Assembly: GCF_900116615.1 (NCBI RefSeq)
Contig: NZ_FPBF01000006.1
Span: forward strand, 1-64,000
Source: Algoriphagus locisalis
Lineage (GTDB): Bacteria; Bacteroidota; Bacteroidia; Cytophagales; Cyclobacteriaceae
Direction: 5' to 3'
DNA length: 64,000 nt
This document shows positions 17,028 through 25,201 of this stretch, in pieces. A model generated the notes under the pieces. It saw nothing but the letters and a program-made list of their open reading frames with translations. It was not told the origin of the DNA and searched no databases. Positions within the stretch are counted from its first letter, which is position 1, and each line of letters starts with the position of its first letter. Both the position numbers and the translations under genes were made by a program.

Positions 17028-17794
17028 GAATTCGCCTGAGTAATCAATCGCAATCCTTCCAAAGTCAGATTTCTATCGATATCCTCAAAAACTTCCGCAA
17101 GTGGTGTCAAGACCGAAGAAAGTCCACCCGTAGCAATAACCTGAAACTTTTGCTGAGTTTCATTTTCTATTGCATCCAGCATTCCTTTTACCAAACCCGT
17201 GTATCCATATAAAATTCCAGCTTGGATGGCATGAATAGTGTCTTGGCCGAGGGCAGATTCCGGCATTTTCAATTCCACCTCCGGGAGTTTGGATGTATTT
17301 TGAAAAAGGGAATTTAGGGCAGTTTTTAAGCCTGGAACGATATTTACACCTATAATTTCTCCTTCTGCATCCACCACCGTAAAGGTGAGGGCTGTTCCAA
17401 AATCCACTACAATTAACGCTTGTTGGTACTTGGAGTGAGCTGCCATCGCATTACACATCAGATCTGTCCCGATTTCATTGGGACGAAGGGTTTTGATTGG
17501 AAGCTTTTGAAAACTAGCAGGTGAAATAAGGTATGGAAGCGTGCCGAAGAAATTCTCGCAGAATTGAAGAATTTGATCATTTACCTCTGGAACTACAGAG
17601 CTAAAACCGATCTGCTTAATAGCTGAAGGACTGATCCCATGCTCCAAAAAGTATAAAGGTGCTTTTTTGTGAAGTTGAGCAGCGAATTTGGCAGCATGTG
17701 TCTCTATCCGAAAGTGATTTTTCCAGGTAGCATTCACTTCATCATACAACGCAAAAACCACATTTGAATTCCCCGCATCTATCGCTAAAAACAT
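17024..17794 (-). CDS. coaX: Type III pantothenate kinase
   Basis: 256 residues. The ASKHA-fold motifs are present: phosphate-1 loop IDAGNSNVVFALYD (residues 5-18), GTDLMCNAMAA (about 103-113) with the pantothenate-binding Asp, and VDFGTALTFTVVD. It phosphorylates pantothenate, the first step of coenzyme A synthesis, and type III enzymes need a monovalent cation and resist CoA feedback. A -7 element TAATTTTG lies upstream at 17827-17834. The 3' end overlaps the M23 gene by four bases. Length is normal. Confidence 0.96.
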   Translation of the reverse strand: MFLAIDAGNSNVVFALYDEVNATWKNHFRIETHAAKFAAQLHKKAPLYFLEHGISPSAIKQIGFSSVVPEVNDQILQFCENFFGTLPYLISPASFQKLPIKTLRPNEIGTDLMCNAMAAHSKYQQALIVVDFGTALTFTVVDAEGEIIGVNIVPGLKTALNSLFQNTSKLPEVELKMPESALGQDTIHAIQAGILYGYTGLVKGMLDAIENETQQKFQVIATGGLSSVLTPLAEVFEDIDRNLTLEGLRLITQANS

Positions 17795-17826
17795 TGTTTC
17801 TCGGATTTGATTAAATTAGCCTTTCC

Positions 17827-17834
17827 CAAAATTA
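17827..17834 (-). promoter_or_regulatory. -7 promoter element TAATTTTG upstream of coaX
   Basis: Matches TAnnTTTG on the minus strand, about 33 bases before the coaX start codon. No clear -33 element is seen. Confidence 0.4.
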
Positions 17835-17856
17835 ATCGGAAAATTAAACTTTAAAC

Positions 17857-18333
17857 ATGTATAGGCTAAGAGAAGGAAAAATCGAGGATTTGCCTCGTGT
17901 ATTGGAATTGATAAATGAGCTGGCGCTTTACGAAAAAGCTCCCGAACAAGTGACGAATACCGTTGCGATGATGGAAGCCGATGGGTTTGGAGAAAATCCA
18001 GTTTTCGGAATGTTTGTTTGCGAAAAGGAAGAATCGGCTGATATCGTAGGCATTGCGATTTACTACTATCGCTATAGTACCTGGAAGGGTAAAAGAATTT
18101 ATCTGGAAGACTTGGTAGTCACTCAATCTGAGCGTGGAAACGGTGCAGGAAAATTACTTTTTGATCGCATCATGAAAAAAGGACTGGAAGAAAACTGCAC
18201 AGGAATGATGTGGCAAGTGCTAGATTGGAATGAACCTGCAATCAATTTCTATAGAAAATATGGAGCTACGCTGGAAGCTGGCTGGTTGAATGCCCACTTG
18301 CAGGATTATGAAATCAAACAAATTCTTGATTAG
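17857..18333 (+). CDS. GNAT family N-acetyltransferase (diamine acetyltransferase-like)
   Basis: 158 residues with the GNAT fold. The acetyl-CoA pyrophosphate loop is SERGNGAGKLLF (about 89-100, R/QxxGxG/A), preceded by the strand IYLEDLVV and followed by NFYRKYGA. The N-terminus (LREGKIEDLPRVLELINELA) and the ALYEKAPEQV segment match the spermidine/spermine N1-acetyltransferase-like branch, so a polyamine or similar amine may be the acceptor. It is divergent from coaX and sits 80 bases before the Xre-RES module, with the operator of that module just downstream. Confidence 0.88.
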   Translation: MYRLREGKIEDLPRVLELINELALYEKAPEQVTNTVAMMEADGFGENPVFGMFVCEKEESADIVGIAIYYYRYSTWKGKRIYLEDLVVTQSERGNGAGKLLFDRIMKKGLEENCTGMMWQVLDWNEPAINFYRKYGATLEAGWLNAHLQDYEIKQILD

Positions 18334-18338
18334 AAAAT

Positions 18339-18383
18339 ATTGCAAATGCAATAAATAGATATTGCATTTGCAATTTAAGTTTG
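18339..18383 (+). promoter_or_regulatory. Paired operators and -7 element of the Xre-RES module
   Basis: ATTGCAAATGCAAT (18339-18352) and its exact inverse complement ATTGCATTTGCAAT (18361-18374) lie 22 bases apart, two helical turns. Each is itself nearly palindromic. A TAAGTTTG -7 element (18376-18383) follows directly. Binding by the Xre antitoxin would cover the promoter, the usual autoregulatory design. The binding itself is inferred. Confidence 0.7.
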
Positions 18384-18411
18384 TAACTTAGTGTGGGTTA
18401 ATTGAATAGCT

Positions 18412-18879
18412 ATGACACACACTTGGAAAATATCGTTTGGAGAGGCTGGAGCTGAGTCCATTCGTACAGGCAATGATTCCTATTATTTTTTTCAGGAGAC
18501 TGTTTCGATGGTAAGTGAGCCAGCCGCAGTTTATGATCTTGCGGTTTCTTTTCACGATACTGGTGAGATATTTGACTTTCTGGATTTCACACAGCAAGAC
18601 GTCTCGGAGATGTTAGAGGTGGATCCTAGTACCTTATCTCGCTGGCGCAAAGAAGACCGAAAGCTCACCAAGATGCTCACCAAGAGCATTTTAGATATGG
18701 ATCAGGTGATCGCTAAGGGCATTCAGATATTTGGGTCGGAGGAGTTACTCTCCCAATGGCTGCATGCCGAGAATATCTCGTTAGGAGCTCAAAAGCCTTC
18801 CGTCCTTATGAAAAACCCTTATGGGATTGCCCGTGTGGATGGGGCGATGGAGGCAATGTCTTGGGGTGCTATTTTGTAG
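18412..18879 (+). CDS. Xre/ParS/MbcA-type antitoxin (DUF2384 family)
   Basis: 155 residues. A helix-turn-helix occupies about 58-85 (FTQQDVSEMLEVDPSTLSRW). The C-terminal toxin-binding domain of the MbcA/ParS/Xre family covers about 100-155 (IFGSEELLSQWL, LGAQKPSVL, NPYGIARVDGAMEAM). The antitoxin neutralises the RES toxin encoded 3 bases downstream and is expected to repress the operon through the paired sites upstream. Gene order antitoxin-toxin and sizes are typical for Xre-RES modules. Confidence 0.92.
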   Translation: MTHTWKISFGEAGAESIRTGNDSYYFFQETVSMVSEPAAVYDLAVSFHDTGEIFDFLDFTQQDVSEMLEVDPSTLSRWRKEDRKLTKMLTKSILDMDQVIAKGIQIFGSEELLSQWLHAENISLGAQKPSVLMKNPYGIARVDGAMEAMSWGAIL

Positions 18880-18882
18880 GAG

Positions 18883-19341
18883 GTGAGATATTTTCGATTA
18901 ATTGAAAATCTAGCCGGGAGAAACGCATTAGGGTATGGACTTGGTGCAGGTAGGTGGAATGAATACGGCACTCCTTTGATCTACGGGTGCAGTGTTTCCT
19001 CTCTGAATTTCCTCGAGCTTCTTAGCATCAAAGGTGCAGTAACGACTCAAAGTAAGTGGAAGTTGGTAATGCTGGAGATTCAACCTCCCATACCCGAATT
19101 AGATGCTACACTTTTACCTGCTGATTGGAGAAACAGACCTCATCCTCGCTCAACTCAGGAGTTTGGAACAGCTTGGGCAAAAAGGATGATTTCCCCGCTT
19201 CTAAGAATCCCATCCTGCAGAATTCCTCTTAGCAGCTATCCAAGCGAGCATAATGTGTTGATCAATCCTCTGCATGCAGATTTTCACAGCGCTGTAAAAG
19301 TAGTTGAAGAATGGGATGTGAGTTTTGAAGTGAATGGTTGA
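18883..19341 (+). CDS. RES-domain toxin (NAD-degrading type)
   Basis: 152 residues. The conserved Arg, Glu and Ser of the RES family are seen in AGRWNEYGTPLIY, SSLNFLELLS and LSSYPSEHNVLINP. Characterised RES toxins consume NAD+ and halt growth, with a fold like ADP-ribosylating toxins. The start is GTG at 18883, immediately after a strong GGAGG that spans the antitoxin stop; no ATG is available nearby without losing the YFRL strand. Toxin and antitoxin are thus tightly coupled. A decayed repeat begins about 45 bases downstream. Confidence 0.92.
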   Translation: MRYFRLIENLAGRNALGYGLGAGRWNEYGTPLIYGCSVSSLNFLELLSIKGAVTTQSKWKLVMLEIQPPIPELDATLLPADWRNRPHPRSTQEFGTAWAKRMISPLLRIPSCRIPLSSYPSEHNVLINPLHADFHSAVKVVEEWDVSFEVNG

Positions 19342-19385
19342 AATTGAAAGATTACAAAATTGAAAGATTGAAAAATATGATTTTC

Positions 19386-19543
19386 CGCAATGATGCCAGT
19401 TACTTTAAATCCTTCGCTAACCTGGTTGGAAGACCGATGACCGAAGACCGAAGTGGCCTCAATTCTAAAGTTTAACAATTCTATATTACTCTAGCCTACC
19501 GATTGGCAGAAAAGCGGGTATTCTATTGAAAAATTAAAAACCA
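19386..19543. repeat. Long intergenic repeat, copy A
   Basis: About 155 bases that align end to end with 61944-62104. Shared blocks include AATGATGCCAGT, AGAAGACCGATGAC, GACCGAAGT/GCCTCAAT, GGCAGAAAAGCGG and a final ATTAAAAA. The element contains tandem GACCGATG-like words and has no coding frame. A shorter relative is at 27392-27460. Confidence 0.7.
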
Positions 19544-19552
19544 TTAAAAAGA

Positions 19553-19586
19553 ACAAGGCCGAGAAATTCTCGGCCTTGTCCTTTTT
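19553..19586 (-). terminator. Bidirectional intrinsic terminator below guaB
   Basis: ACAAGGCCGAGA (19553-19564) pairs with TCTCGGCCTTGT (19568-19579) around a 3-base loop. A T-rich run follows on the plus strand (CTTTTTAT) and also on the minus strand. It ends the guaB transcript and can serve transcripts from the RES side. Confidence 0.85.
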
Positions 19587-19613
19587 ATGTATGCTTCTTA
19601 ACCCATGTTAAGT

Positions 19614-21092
19614 TTACCCTTTCAAGCTATAGTTAGGAGCTTCTCTGGTCACAGACACATCATGTGGATGTGATTCTTTTACTCCGGCAGCAGTGATTTT
19701 GACGAATTTTCCGTTTTTCTGCAAGTCCTCAATAGTCTGAGTACCACAGTATCCCATTCCCGCTTGTAGTCCACCTACCAATTGGTAAAGAACTTCTGAA
19801 ACTAAGCCTTTGAAAGGAACTCTACCTACGATTCCTTCTGGAACCAGCTTTTTAATATTGTCTTCAGCATCTTGGAAGTAACGGTCTTTGGAACCCGACT
19901 CCATTGCTTCAAGTGAACCCATCCCTCTATAAGACTTAAATTTTCTGCCCTGGAAAATGATCATTTCTCCCGGAGCTTCCTCTGTTCCTGCTAGCAAAGA
20001 GCCAATCATAATGGAACTTCCGCCAGCTGCGATAGCTTTTACCAAATCTCCTGAATAACGAATACCCCCATCAGCGATCACTGGTACTCCGCGACCTTTC
20101 AATGCTTCCGAGCATTCAAACACAGCAGATAATTGAGGAACACCTACACCAGCAATGATTCGAGTAGTACAGATAGAACCTGGACCAACGCCTACTTTGA
20201 CTGCATCTGCACCCGCGTCTGCCAATGCAATAGCTGCCTCTGGAGTTGCAATATTTCCTACGATTACTTCCAGTCCAGGGAAAGCATCTTTGATTTTTCT
20301 ACACGTTTCGATTACTCCTTTAGAGTGGCCATGAGCAGTATCGATAGAAACCACATCAACTCCTGCATTTTTCAATGCCTCTACTCTCTCCACAATATCT
20401 GCAGTCACACCCACTGCTGCTCCCACACGTAGTCTTCCAAACTCATCTTTACAAGCATTTGGCTTATCTTTTCTTTTCAGAATATCCTTGTAGGTAATCA
20501 AGCCAGTTAGCTTGTACTCGTCATCTACTATGGGAAGTTTCTCGATTTTGTATTCCTGAAGAATCTCTTCAGCCTGCTCTAGTGATACACCAGACTTCGC
20601 AGTGATGAGATTGTCAATCGTCATTATTTCCACAATTGGACGATTCTGATCTTTGATAAAACGAAGATCCCGATTGGTAATGATCCCTTTCAAAACCTTA
20701 TTTTCATCCACGACTGGAATTCCTCCAATATGATATTCACGCATGATCGTCTCCGCATCACGTACCTTGGAGTCGATATGAAGTGTAATTGGATCCAGGA
20801 TCATACCTGCTTGAGAACGCTTTACTTTGCGTACCTGCGCAGCTTGCTGCTCGATAGACATGTTCTTGTGAACAAATCCAAGTCCACCTTCTAGCGCTAT
20901 GGCAATAGCCAATTCCGCCTCAGTTACCGTGTCCATAGCAGCGGAAACCAAAGGAATGTTTAACCTGATTTTCTTGGTGAGTTGGGTGGAGGTATTCGTG
21001 TCGCGTGGAAGGACTTCTGAATAACCTGGAACAAGAAGCACATCGTCGTAGGTGAGTGCTTCGTAAAGGAACTTGTCGGAGTTTCTATTCAT
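19614..21092 (-). CDS. guaB: IMP dehydrogenase
   Basis: 492 residues. NAD-dependent oxidation of IMP to XMP, the committed step to GMP. The TIM barrel is interrupted by two CBS domains (about 95-215: [28 protein letters not shown]). The catalytic cysteine lies in [15 protein letters not shown] (about residue 305), and the flap arginine in the region ending GRVPFKG. Length is typical. A promoter with CAAA at 21155-21158 and TAACTTTG at 21130-21137 stands upstream, and a strong terminator follows. Monocistronic by layout. Confidence 0.98.
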   Translation of the reverse strand: MNRNSDKFLYEALTYDDVLLVPGYSEVLPRDTNTSTQLTKKIRLNIPLVSAAMDTVTEAELAIAIALEGGLGFVHKNMSIEQQAAQVRKVKRSQAGMILDPITLHIDSKVRDAETIMREYHIGGIPVVDENKVLKGIITNRDLRFIKDQNRPIVEIMTIDNLITAKSGVSLEQAEEILQEYKIEKLPIVDDEYKLTGLITYKDILKRKDKPNACKDEFGRLRVGAAVGVTADIVERVEALKNAGVDVVSIDTAHGHSKGVIETCRKIKDAFPGLEVIVGNIATPEAAIALADAGADAVKVGVGPGSICTTRIIAGVGVPQLSAVFECSEALKGRGVPVIADGGIRYSGDLVKAIAAGGSSIMIGSLLAGTEEAPGEMIIFQGRKFKSYRGMGSLEAMESGSKDRYFQDAEDNIKKLVPEGIVGRVPFKGLVSEVLYQLVGGLQAGMGYCGTQTIEDLQKNGKFVKITAAGVKESHPHDVSVTREAPNYSLKG

Positions 21093-21129
21093 GGCAAATA
21101 CTGGTGTGGAGGTAACCCTATTTGCCCGT

Positions 21130-21158
21130 CAAAGTTACACACAAAATTCAATGCCAAA
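21130..21158 (-). promoter_or_regulatory. guaB promoter (TTTG, 17-base spacer, TAACTTTG)
   Basis: On the minus strand TTTG (21155-21158) and TAACTTTG (21130-21137) are separated by 17 bases, within the range seen for Bacteroidota primary-sigma promoters. The start codon is about 38 bases downstream of the -7 element. Confidence 0.6.
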
Positions 21159-21288
21159 CTAATCCCCTCCAAAATAAATTTGGAAAAGCGTTCTATTTCT
21201 TGTTAAAACCAAATTTGAGGGCTGAGAGAAAATAACTTGAAATTGAATTTTGTGCTTCTGTTGAGTTCTTTTTTCAAGAAGAGTAAGT

Positions 21289-22476
21289 CTACTTCTTCTG
21301 AAGTCTCGCAATATAGAATCCATCAAATCCACTCTCCTGAGCGAGAACTTTCTGATCTTCGATTAAAGAAAAGTCCTTTCCTGCTTCACTTTCTAAGAAT
21401 TTGGCGATTTGATCCTGATTTTCAGAGGGTAGAATACTACAGGTAGCATAGACCATTTGTCCACCTGGTTTCACCATGGAAGGATAACTTTGAAGAATCT
21501 CCTGCTGCGTTTGACGTACCTTTTCGATGGATTCTTCACTCAGTTTCCACTTGGTATCAGGATTTCTTCGAAGTACGCCAAGTCCCGAGCAAGGAACGTC
21601 TAATAGTAATCTATCAGCGGTCTCTTTCATTCTTTTGATTGTCTTAGAGCCTTCGATCACTTTACGCTCTATGATAGAAACTCCATCTCTACGCGCTCTA
21701 AGCTTAGTTTGCTGAAGTTTCCATTCTTCCACATCCATGGAAAGAACTTTTCCTTTGTTTTGCATCAACGCCGCGATATGAAGGGATTTTCCACCTGCAC
21801 CCGCACACGCATCGATTACCCGCATGCCAGGTTCTACAGCTAAGGCCGCGGCTACTAACTGAGAAGATGCATCCTGCACTTCAAACATTCCTTCTTTGAA
21901 AGCTGCATTTCTGAAGACATTGGTACGTTCATCGAGAATCAAAGCATCTGGATATCCCTTAATAATATGCGTATGAATATTATCCTCTGCCAGTCTGTTT
22001 TTCAGGCGTTCGCGGGTAGTTTTTAGCGTATTTACACGCAACACAACTTGTGCTTCCTGATTCAAGCTGTGGATTTCCGCTTCCCATTTATCTCCCAATT
22101 CTTTCTTTCCCAGATCAAAAAGCCAATCAGGAACTGACTCCAACTTGGCCGGATCATCCAATTTCTCGTACTTTTCTTTAAGCTTGTCAGGATTGATTTT
22201 TGCAAATTCCTCCCACGGTGGAAGTGTATGACCCTGCATCAACCAATAGGTTCCAAAAAGATCATATGGCTCCTTGCTTGGGCTCAAATAATTAATCAAA
22301 CGCCACCAGCGTACCATTTCATAGGTAGTCTCAGCAATGAAAGATCGGTCACGCGCACCCCATTTCGGGTTGGATTTCAGTGTCCTTTCGATGACTTTAT
22401 CTGCGTATTGACCTTCTTCAAAAATGGCTGCAAGTGCGGTATGAACTCCGCGGATGGTATTGTTATGTAGCTTCAT
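21289..22476 (-). CDS. RsmB-type rRNA (cytosine-C5) methyltransferase
   Basis: 395 residues from the ATG giving MKLHNN. NOL1/NOP2/Sun family enzyme with an N-terminal NusB-like helical region (about 1-110), a SAM site DACAGAGGKSLH, the catalytic DVPCSGLG and the second cysteine in YATCSILPSENQ. It transfers a methyl group to C5 of cytosine in RNA; 16S rRNA C967 is the RsmB target, and assignment to that site is inferred. An upstream in-frame GTG at 22492-22494 overlaps the -7 element TACCTTTG (22494-22501), which supports the shorter start. Confidence 0.9.
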   Translation of the reverse strand: MKLHNNTIRGVHTALAAIFEEGQYADKVIERTLKSNPKWGARDRSFIAETTYEMVRWWRLINYLSPSKEPYDLFGTYWLMQGHTLPPWEEFAKINPDKLKEKYEKLDDPAKLESVPDWLFDLGKKELGDKWEAEIHSLNQEAQVVLRVNTLKTTRERLKNRLAEDNIHTHIIKGYPDALILDERTNVFRNAAFKEGMFEVQDASSQLVAAALAVEPGMRVIDACAGAGGKSLHIAALMQNKGKVLSMDVEEWKLQQTKLRARRDGVSIIERKVIEGSKTIKRMKETADRLLLDVPCSGLGVLRRNPDTKWKLSEESIEKVRQTQQEILQSYPSMVKPGGQMVYATCSILPSENQDQIAKFLESEAGKDFSLIEDQKVLAQESGFDGFYIARLQKK

Positions 22477-22493
22477 GGGAAATAAATTCTGCA

Positions 22494-22501
22494 CAAAGGT
22501 A
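22494..22501 (-). promoter_or_regulatory. -7 promoter element TACCTTTG of the RsmB-like gene
   Basis: Perfect TAnnTTTG on the minus strand, 17 bases before the ATG at 22476. It makes the upstream GTG an unlikely start because transcription would begin inside or after it. Confidence 0.5.
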
Positions 22502-22640
22502 GTTTTTCTTTCTGAGTCTGTCAGAATGAGATTTTTAAATGGCTTGAAAACTGTGTTTTGAGAATGTGATCTTAGATTCTAAAATAGAATTTTTGGTTTT
22601 GATACCTTTACATTTTAAATTTTCCAAAACCCATCATCAC

Positions 22641-23474
22641 ATGTCCATCTATCAAGAGCTTATTTATTCTTGGGCTGCAAGGCTACCTATCTACGAAAAG
22701 CAGGAGGCCGAATCACTCGTAAGCTGGTTGTTGGAACACCATGTTGGATGGAGAAGAACTCAGATTCTAGATGAAGCGAATGAATCGACCTTTCCAGCTA
22801 AGCTCTTTGAGGACTTTGCACGGTTGAAAACCGGCGAGCCTATTCAGTATATAATGGGAAAAGGGCCTTTTTATGGAAGAGACTTTTTGGTCAGTCCAGC
22901 TACCTTGATTCCAAGAAATGAAACCGAGGAGCTGGTTCATATGATTATTAAAGAAAATCCAAATGCTGGATTAAAGGTATTGGATATTGGCACTGGCACG
23001 GGTTGCATTCCTATATCCCTGGCATTGGAGATGAAAGCTCCTGAAGTTTTTGCTGTTGACATCTCTCAAGAAGCATTGAAAATTGCTATTCAAAACGCGG
23101 AAGCTCTGGGAGCAAAAGTGACTTTCTCCTCCTGTGATATTCTAACACAGACCCCAGTCGTATCGGAACTGGATATTTTGGTAAGTAACCCTCCCTACAT
23201 TCCGGAGCGGGAGAAATCTGATATGCATCGCAATGTGCTGGATTTTGAGCCTGGATTGGCTCTGTTTGTGAGCAATGATGATCCGCTGATTTTTTACAGG
23301 ACTATCGCTGAAAAAGGAAAATATCTACTCAAGCCAGGAGGAAAATTGTATTTTGAAATCAATGAAAAGTACGGTAATGAAGTAGGAAAAATGATGCAAA
23401 GCCTTGGGTATTCAGATGTTCAGGTTTTGAAGGATTTAAATGGGAAGGATAGGATTGCAACTGCGAGACGTTAG
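22641..23474 (+). CDS. prmC: Peptide chain release factor N5-glutamine methyltransferase PrmC
   Basis: 277 residues from the ATG giving MSIYQEL; an upstream GTG at 22566 would add 25 residues that lie in AT-rich leader and are not expected. It methylates the Gln of the GGQ motif in release factors 1 and 2. The N-terminal helical domain is followed by a Rossmann SAM domain (DIGTGTGCIPISLAL) and the catalytic NPPY (SNPPYIPEREK). RIATARR ends the protein as in homologues. Divergent from the RsmB-like gene. Confidence 0.95.
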   Translation: MSIYQELIYSWAARLPIYEKQEAESLVSWLLEHHVGWRRTQILDEANESTFPAKLFEDFARLKTGEPIQYIMGKGPFYGRDFLVSPATLIPRNETEELVHMIIKENPNAGLKVLDIGTGTGCIPISLALEMKAPEVFAVDISQEALKIAIQNAEALGAKVTFSSCDILTQTPVVSELDILVSNPPYIPEREKSDMHRNVLDFEPGLALFVSNDDPLIFYRTIAEKGKYLLKPGGKLYFEINEKYGNEVGKMMQSLGYSDVQVLKDLNGKDRIATARR

Positions 23475-23523
23475 ATTTGAGTTTCAAGACACTAGACTTA
23501 AGTAGCAAGTAGTTAGATTGTAG
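23475..23523. repeat. Dispersed repeat, short inverted copy of the CTTGATTCTTGG type
   Basis: Contains GAGTTTCAAGACACTAGACTTAAG and GTAGCAAGTAGTTAGA in pieces, echoing inverted words of 3391-3472 and 7861-7958. Non-coding, between prmC and the TIMP-like gene. Confidence 0.4.
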
Positions 23524-23525
23524 TT

Positions 23526-24164
23526 ATGATAAATAAAATTCAAAATACTGAAAGGCATCAGTACCATTGTGCTTCAATTTTGAAAAAAACTGTGCTCATC
23601 CTTTTCATTTTGAGTCTTACAACTTTTGGATGGGCTTGTACCTGCAATACAATTGCTAAAAAAGTTGCTAAAAAAATCACAAAGAATGCTGACTATGTAT
23701 TATTGGGAACAGCTGTTGAAAATGTTCATCATAGTGATTCTATAGAAGCTGTTTGGGATAGCGAAAAAGTTGGAATAAATGTAAAATTCAAGGTAGAGAA
23801 GGTTTACAAGGGTAGCTTACAAACTGAATTCGTTTATATTAATCAGTTTGAAACAGACAATTGCACCCAATCCTTCAGGTTTGGAGAAAAGTATATCATA
23901 GTTGGTACGCTAATAGAAAAATTTGAAAATCTTCGCCCTTTTAGTGAAGCGATTTATAAAAAAGACGAAATTTTTGAAACTGTTGTTTCTCCACCCCCGC
24001 CACCAATAGGAGGATTATCAATACGTAAAATGAAATGTTACAATATTGAAATGGAACTTGTAGACTATTGGAATAAAATTGCGGAAAATGAAATCGTAGT
24101 ATATACAAACCAATGTTCCTCATTCCATGCAGAAAGTACTTACGGAAAATACTTTAGCAAATGA
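23526..24164 (+). CDS. Secreted protein with TIMP/NTR-like N-terminus
   Basis: 212 residues from the ATG. A TTG at 23580 would give an ideal signal peptide (MKKTVLILFILSLTTFGWA) and may be the true start. The mature protein would begin with CTCN, as in tissue inhibitors of metalloproteinases, whose N-terminal CxC occupies protease zinc. A conserved-looking OB-fold pattern follows (ADYVLLGTAVE, VKFKVEKVYKG, CTQSFRFGEKYIIVG). The C-terminal third carries further cysteines (MKCYN, NQCSSF). Protease inhibition is an inference from the CxC start. The stop overlaps the next ATG as ATGA, so it is coupled to a HigA-type regulator. Confidence 0.7.
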   Translation: MINKIQNTERHQYHCASILKKTVLILFILSLTTFGWACTCNTIAKKVAKKITKNADYVLLGTAVENVHHSDSIEAVWDSEKVGINVKFKVEKVYKGSLQTEFVYINQFETDNCTQSFRFGEKYIIVGTLIEKFENLRPFSEAIYKKDEIFETVVSPPPPPIGGLSIRKMKCYNIEMELVDYWNKIAENEIVVYTNQCSSFHAESTYGKYFSK

Positions 24165-24529
24165 TCAAGGTAATCCATAATGATGCATTGTATCAAATCT
24201 ATCTATCTAGGATAGATGAGCTTTTTGATGCTGAGAAAGGTTCTCCGGAAGGAGATGAGTTAGAATTGCTTTTGACTTTGGTTAGGCTATATGAACAAGA
24301 AAATTTTTCATTTCCTTCTTTAGATCCAATCGAAGCAATAAAAAATAGGATGTCAGACCTGAATCTAAAGAACAAAGATTTGGAGCCTATAATGGGTGAT
24401 GCAGGGAATATTTCAAAGATTTTAAATGGAAAAAGAAGTCTGACCGTCGATATGATTCGCGGATTAAGTGAAAAGCTTGGTTTGCCACTTGAAGTTTTAG
24501 TTGGTAAATTACCCAAAGAATTAGCATAG
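24161..24529 (+). CDS. HigA-type HTH antitoxin/regulator without HigB partner
   Basis: 122 residues. The layout matches the HigA family (COG5499): an acidic N-terminal helix pair with EGDELELLLTLVRLYE, then DPIEAIKNRMSDLNL and a helix-turn-helix (DLEPIMGDAGNISKILNGKRSLTVDMIRGLSEKLGLP). Family members pair with a HigB mRNA interferase encoded just upstream. No such toxin is present here; the upstream gene, overlapping by 4 bases, is the TIMP-like secreted protein. It may be an orphan antitoxin left after toxin loss or a regulator of the secreted protein. Confidence 0.88.
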   Translation: MIKVIHNDALYQIYLSRIDELFDAEKGSPEGDELELLLTLVRLYEQENFSFPSLDPIEAIKNRMSDLNLKNKDLEPIMGDAGNISKILNGKRSLTVDMIRGLSEKLGLPLEVLVGKLPKELA

Positions 24530-24533
24530 CCTT

Positions 24534-24818
24534 ATGAGCCAGAAAAAATGCCCCAATTGCGGAGAATGGTCAACTTGGACAAATAACTACGAGGATCGCT
24601 GCGAGCATTGTGGGGAGCTTCTATCTCCTGTAGAACTGGAGCGAAAGGCAAAATTCACGCAGGAAAAAGACCGCCAAGAAAAAGACTGGATGTTTTACAT
24701 CAATCCGGAGGATTCGGGGATTAAAAAGTTCTTTAAGAAATCCGGCAACCTCTTTTACACCGTGTTCATGGCCATCATGACCTTTATCATGTGGCTTATA
24801 GCAGCATTACCGGGGTGA
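24534..24818 (+). CDS. Small zinc-ribbon membrane protein
   Basis: 94 residues. Four cysteines in CPNCGEWS and CEHCGELL (about 6-9 and 24-27) form a zinc ribbon. A charged linker and one C-terminal membrane helix (about 71-92) follow. It begins 4 bases after the HigA-type gene and ends overlapping the next gene's GTG, so a small operon is likely. Function unknown; such proteins occur widely in Bacteroidota. Confidence 0.75.
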   Translation: MSQKKCPNCGEWSTWTNNYEDRCEHCGELLSPVELERKAKFTQEKDRQEKDWMFYINPEDSGIKKFFKKSGNLFYTVFMAIMTFIMWLIAALPG

Positions 24819-25201
24819 TAGATCTATTCAAAAACCCAATTTTCATTTTTGCTTCTATCGCATTCTGGGTAAATCAATACCTGGAGAAATCTCTGGGAAT
24901 TTTTATTCCTTTCTATCATGCTTATGGAGATGACTTGATGGCTATGCCTGTAGTTTTTGGTCTTTGCCTGCAAGTGATGCGATGGATGCATCCAGCGGGA
25001 AGTCAATTGATTGTTAGCAGAAAACAGATCATTATCGGGCTGGCATATTTTTCCGTTGTTTTTGAAATAGCCTTGCCGCTGAACTCACGGACTTATACTG
25101 CTGACCCGCTTGATGTGCTTTGCTATGGATTGGGAACCTTAGTTTTTCTAAAGTTTATGAATAAACCTGCTCCCCAATCCAAAAAATCCCAGGTGCTTTA
25201 A
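24815..25201 (+). CDS. Small integral membrane protein
   Basis: 128 residues from GTG at 24815, which forms a GTGA overlap with the preceding stop; another GTG at 24791 lies 24 bases further upstream. Three to four hydrophobic segments are visible (NPIFIFASIAFWVNQYL, MPVVFGLCLQVMRW, IIIGLAYFSVVFEIAL, LCYGLGTLVFLKF). It resembles small proteins annotated in Bacteroidota as putative secondary transporters, but no transport motif is evident. Its last 47 bases overlap the opposite-strand gene that follows. Confidence 0.65.
   Translation: MIDLFKNPIFIFASIAFWVNQYLEKSLGIFIPFYHAYGDDLMAMPVVFGLCLQVMRWMHPAGSQLIVSRKQIIIGLAYFSVVFEIALPLNSRTYTADPLDVLCYGLGTLVFLKFMNKPAPQSKKSQVL

Noticed and set aside
22566..22640. 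GTG start giving a longer PrmC
   Set aside because: The added residues are leader-like, and normal PrmC length fits the ATG at 22641.
23526..24164. Reading the TIMP-like gene as a HigB toxin because it precedes a HigA-type gene
   Set aside because: It has a secretion signal and a CTCN mature end and shows none of the RelE-fold pattern.
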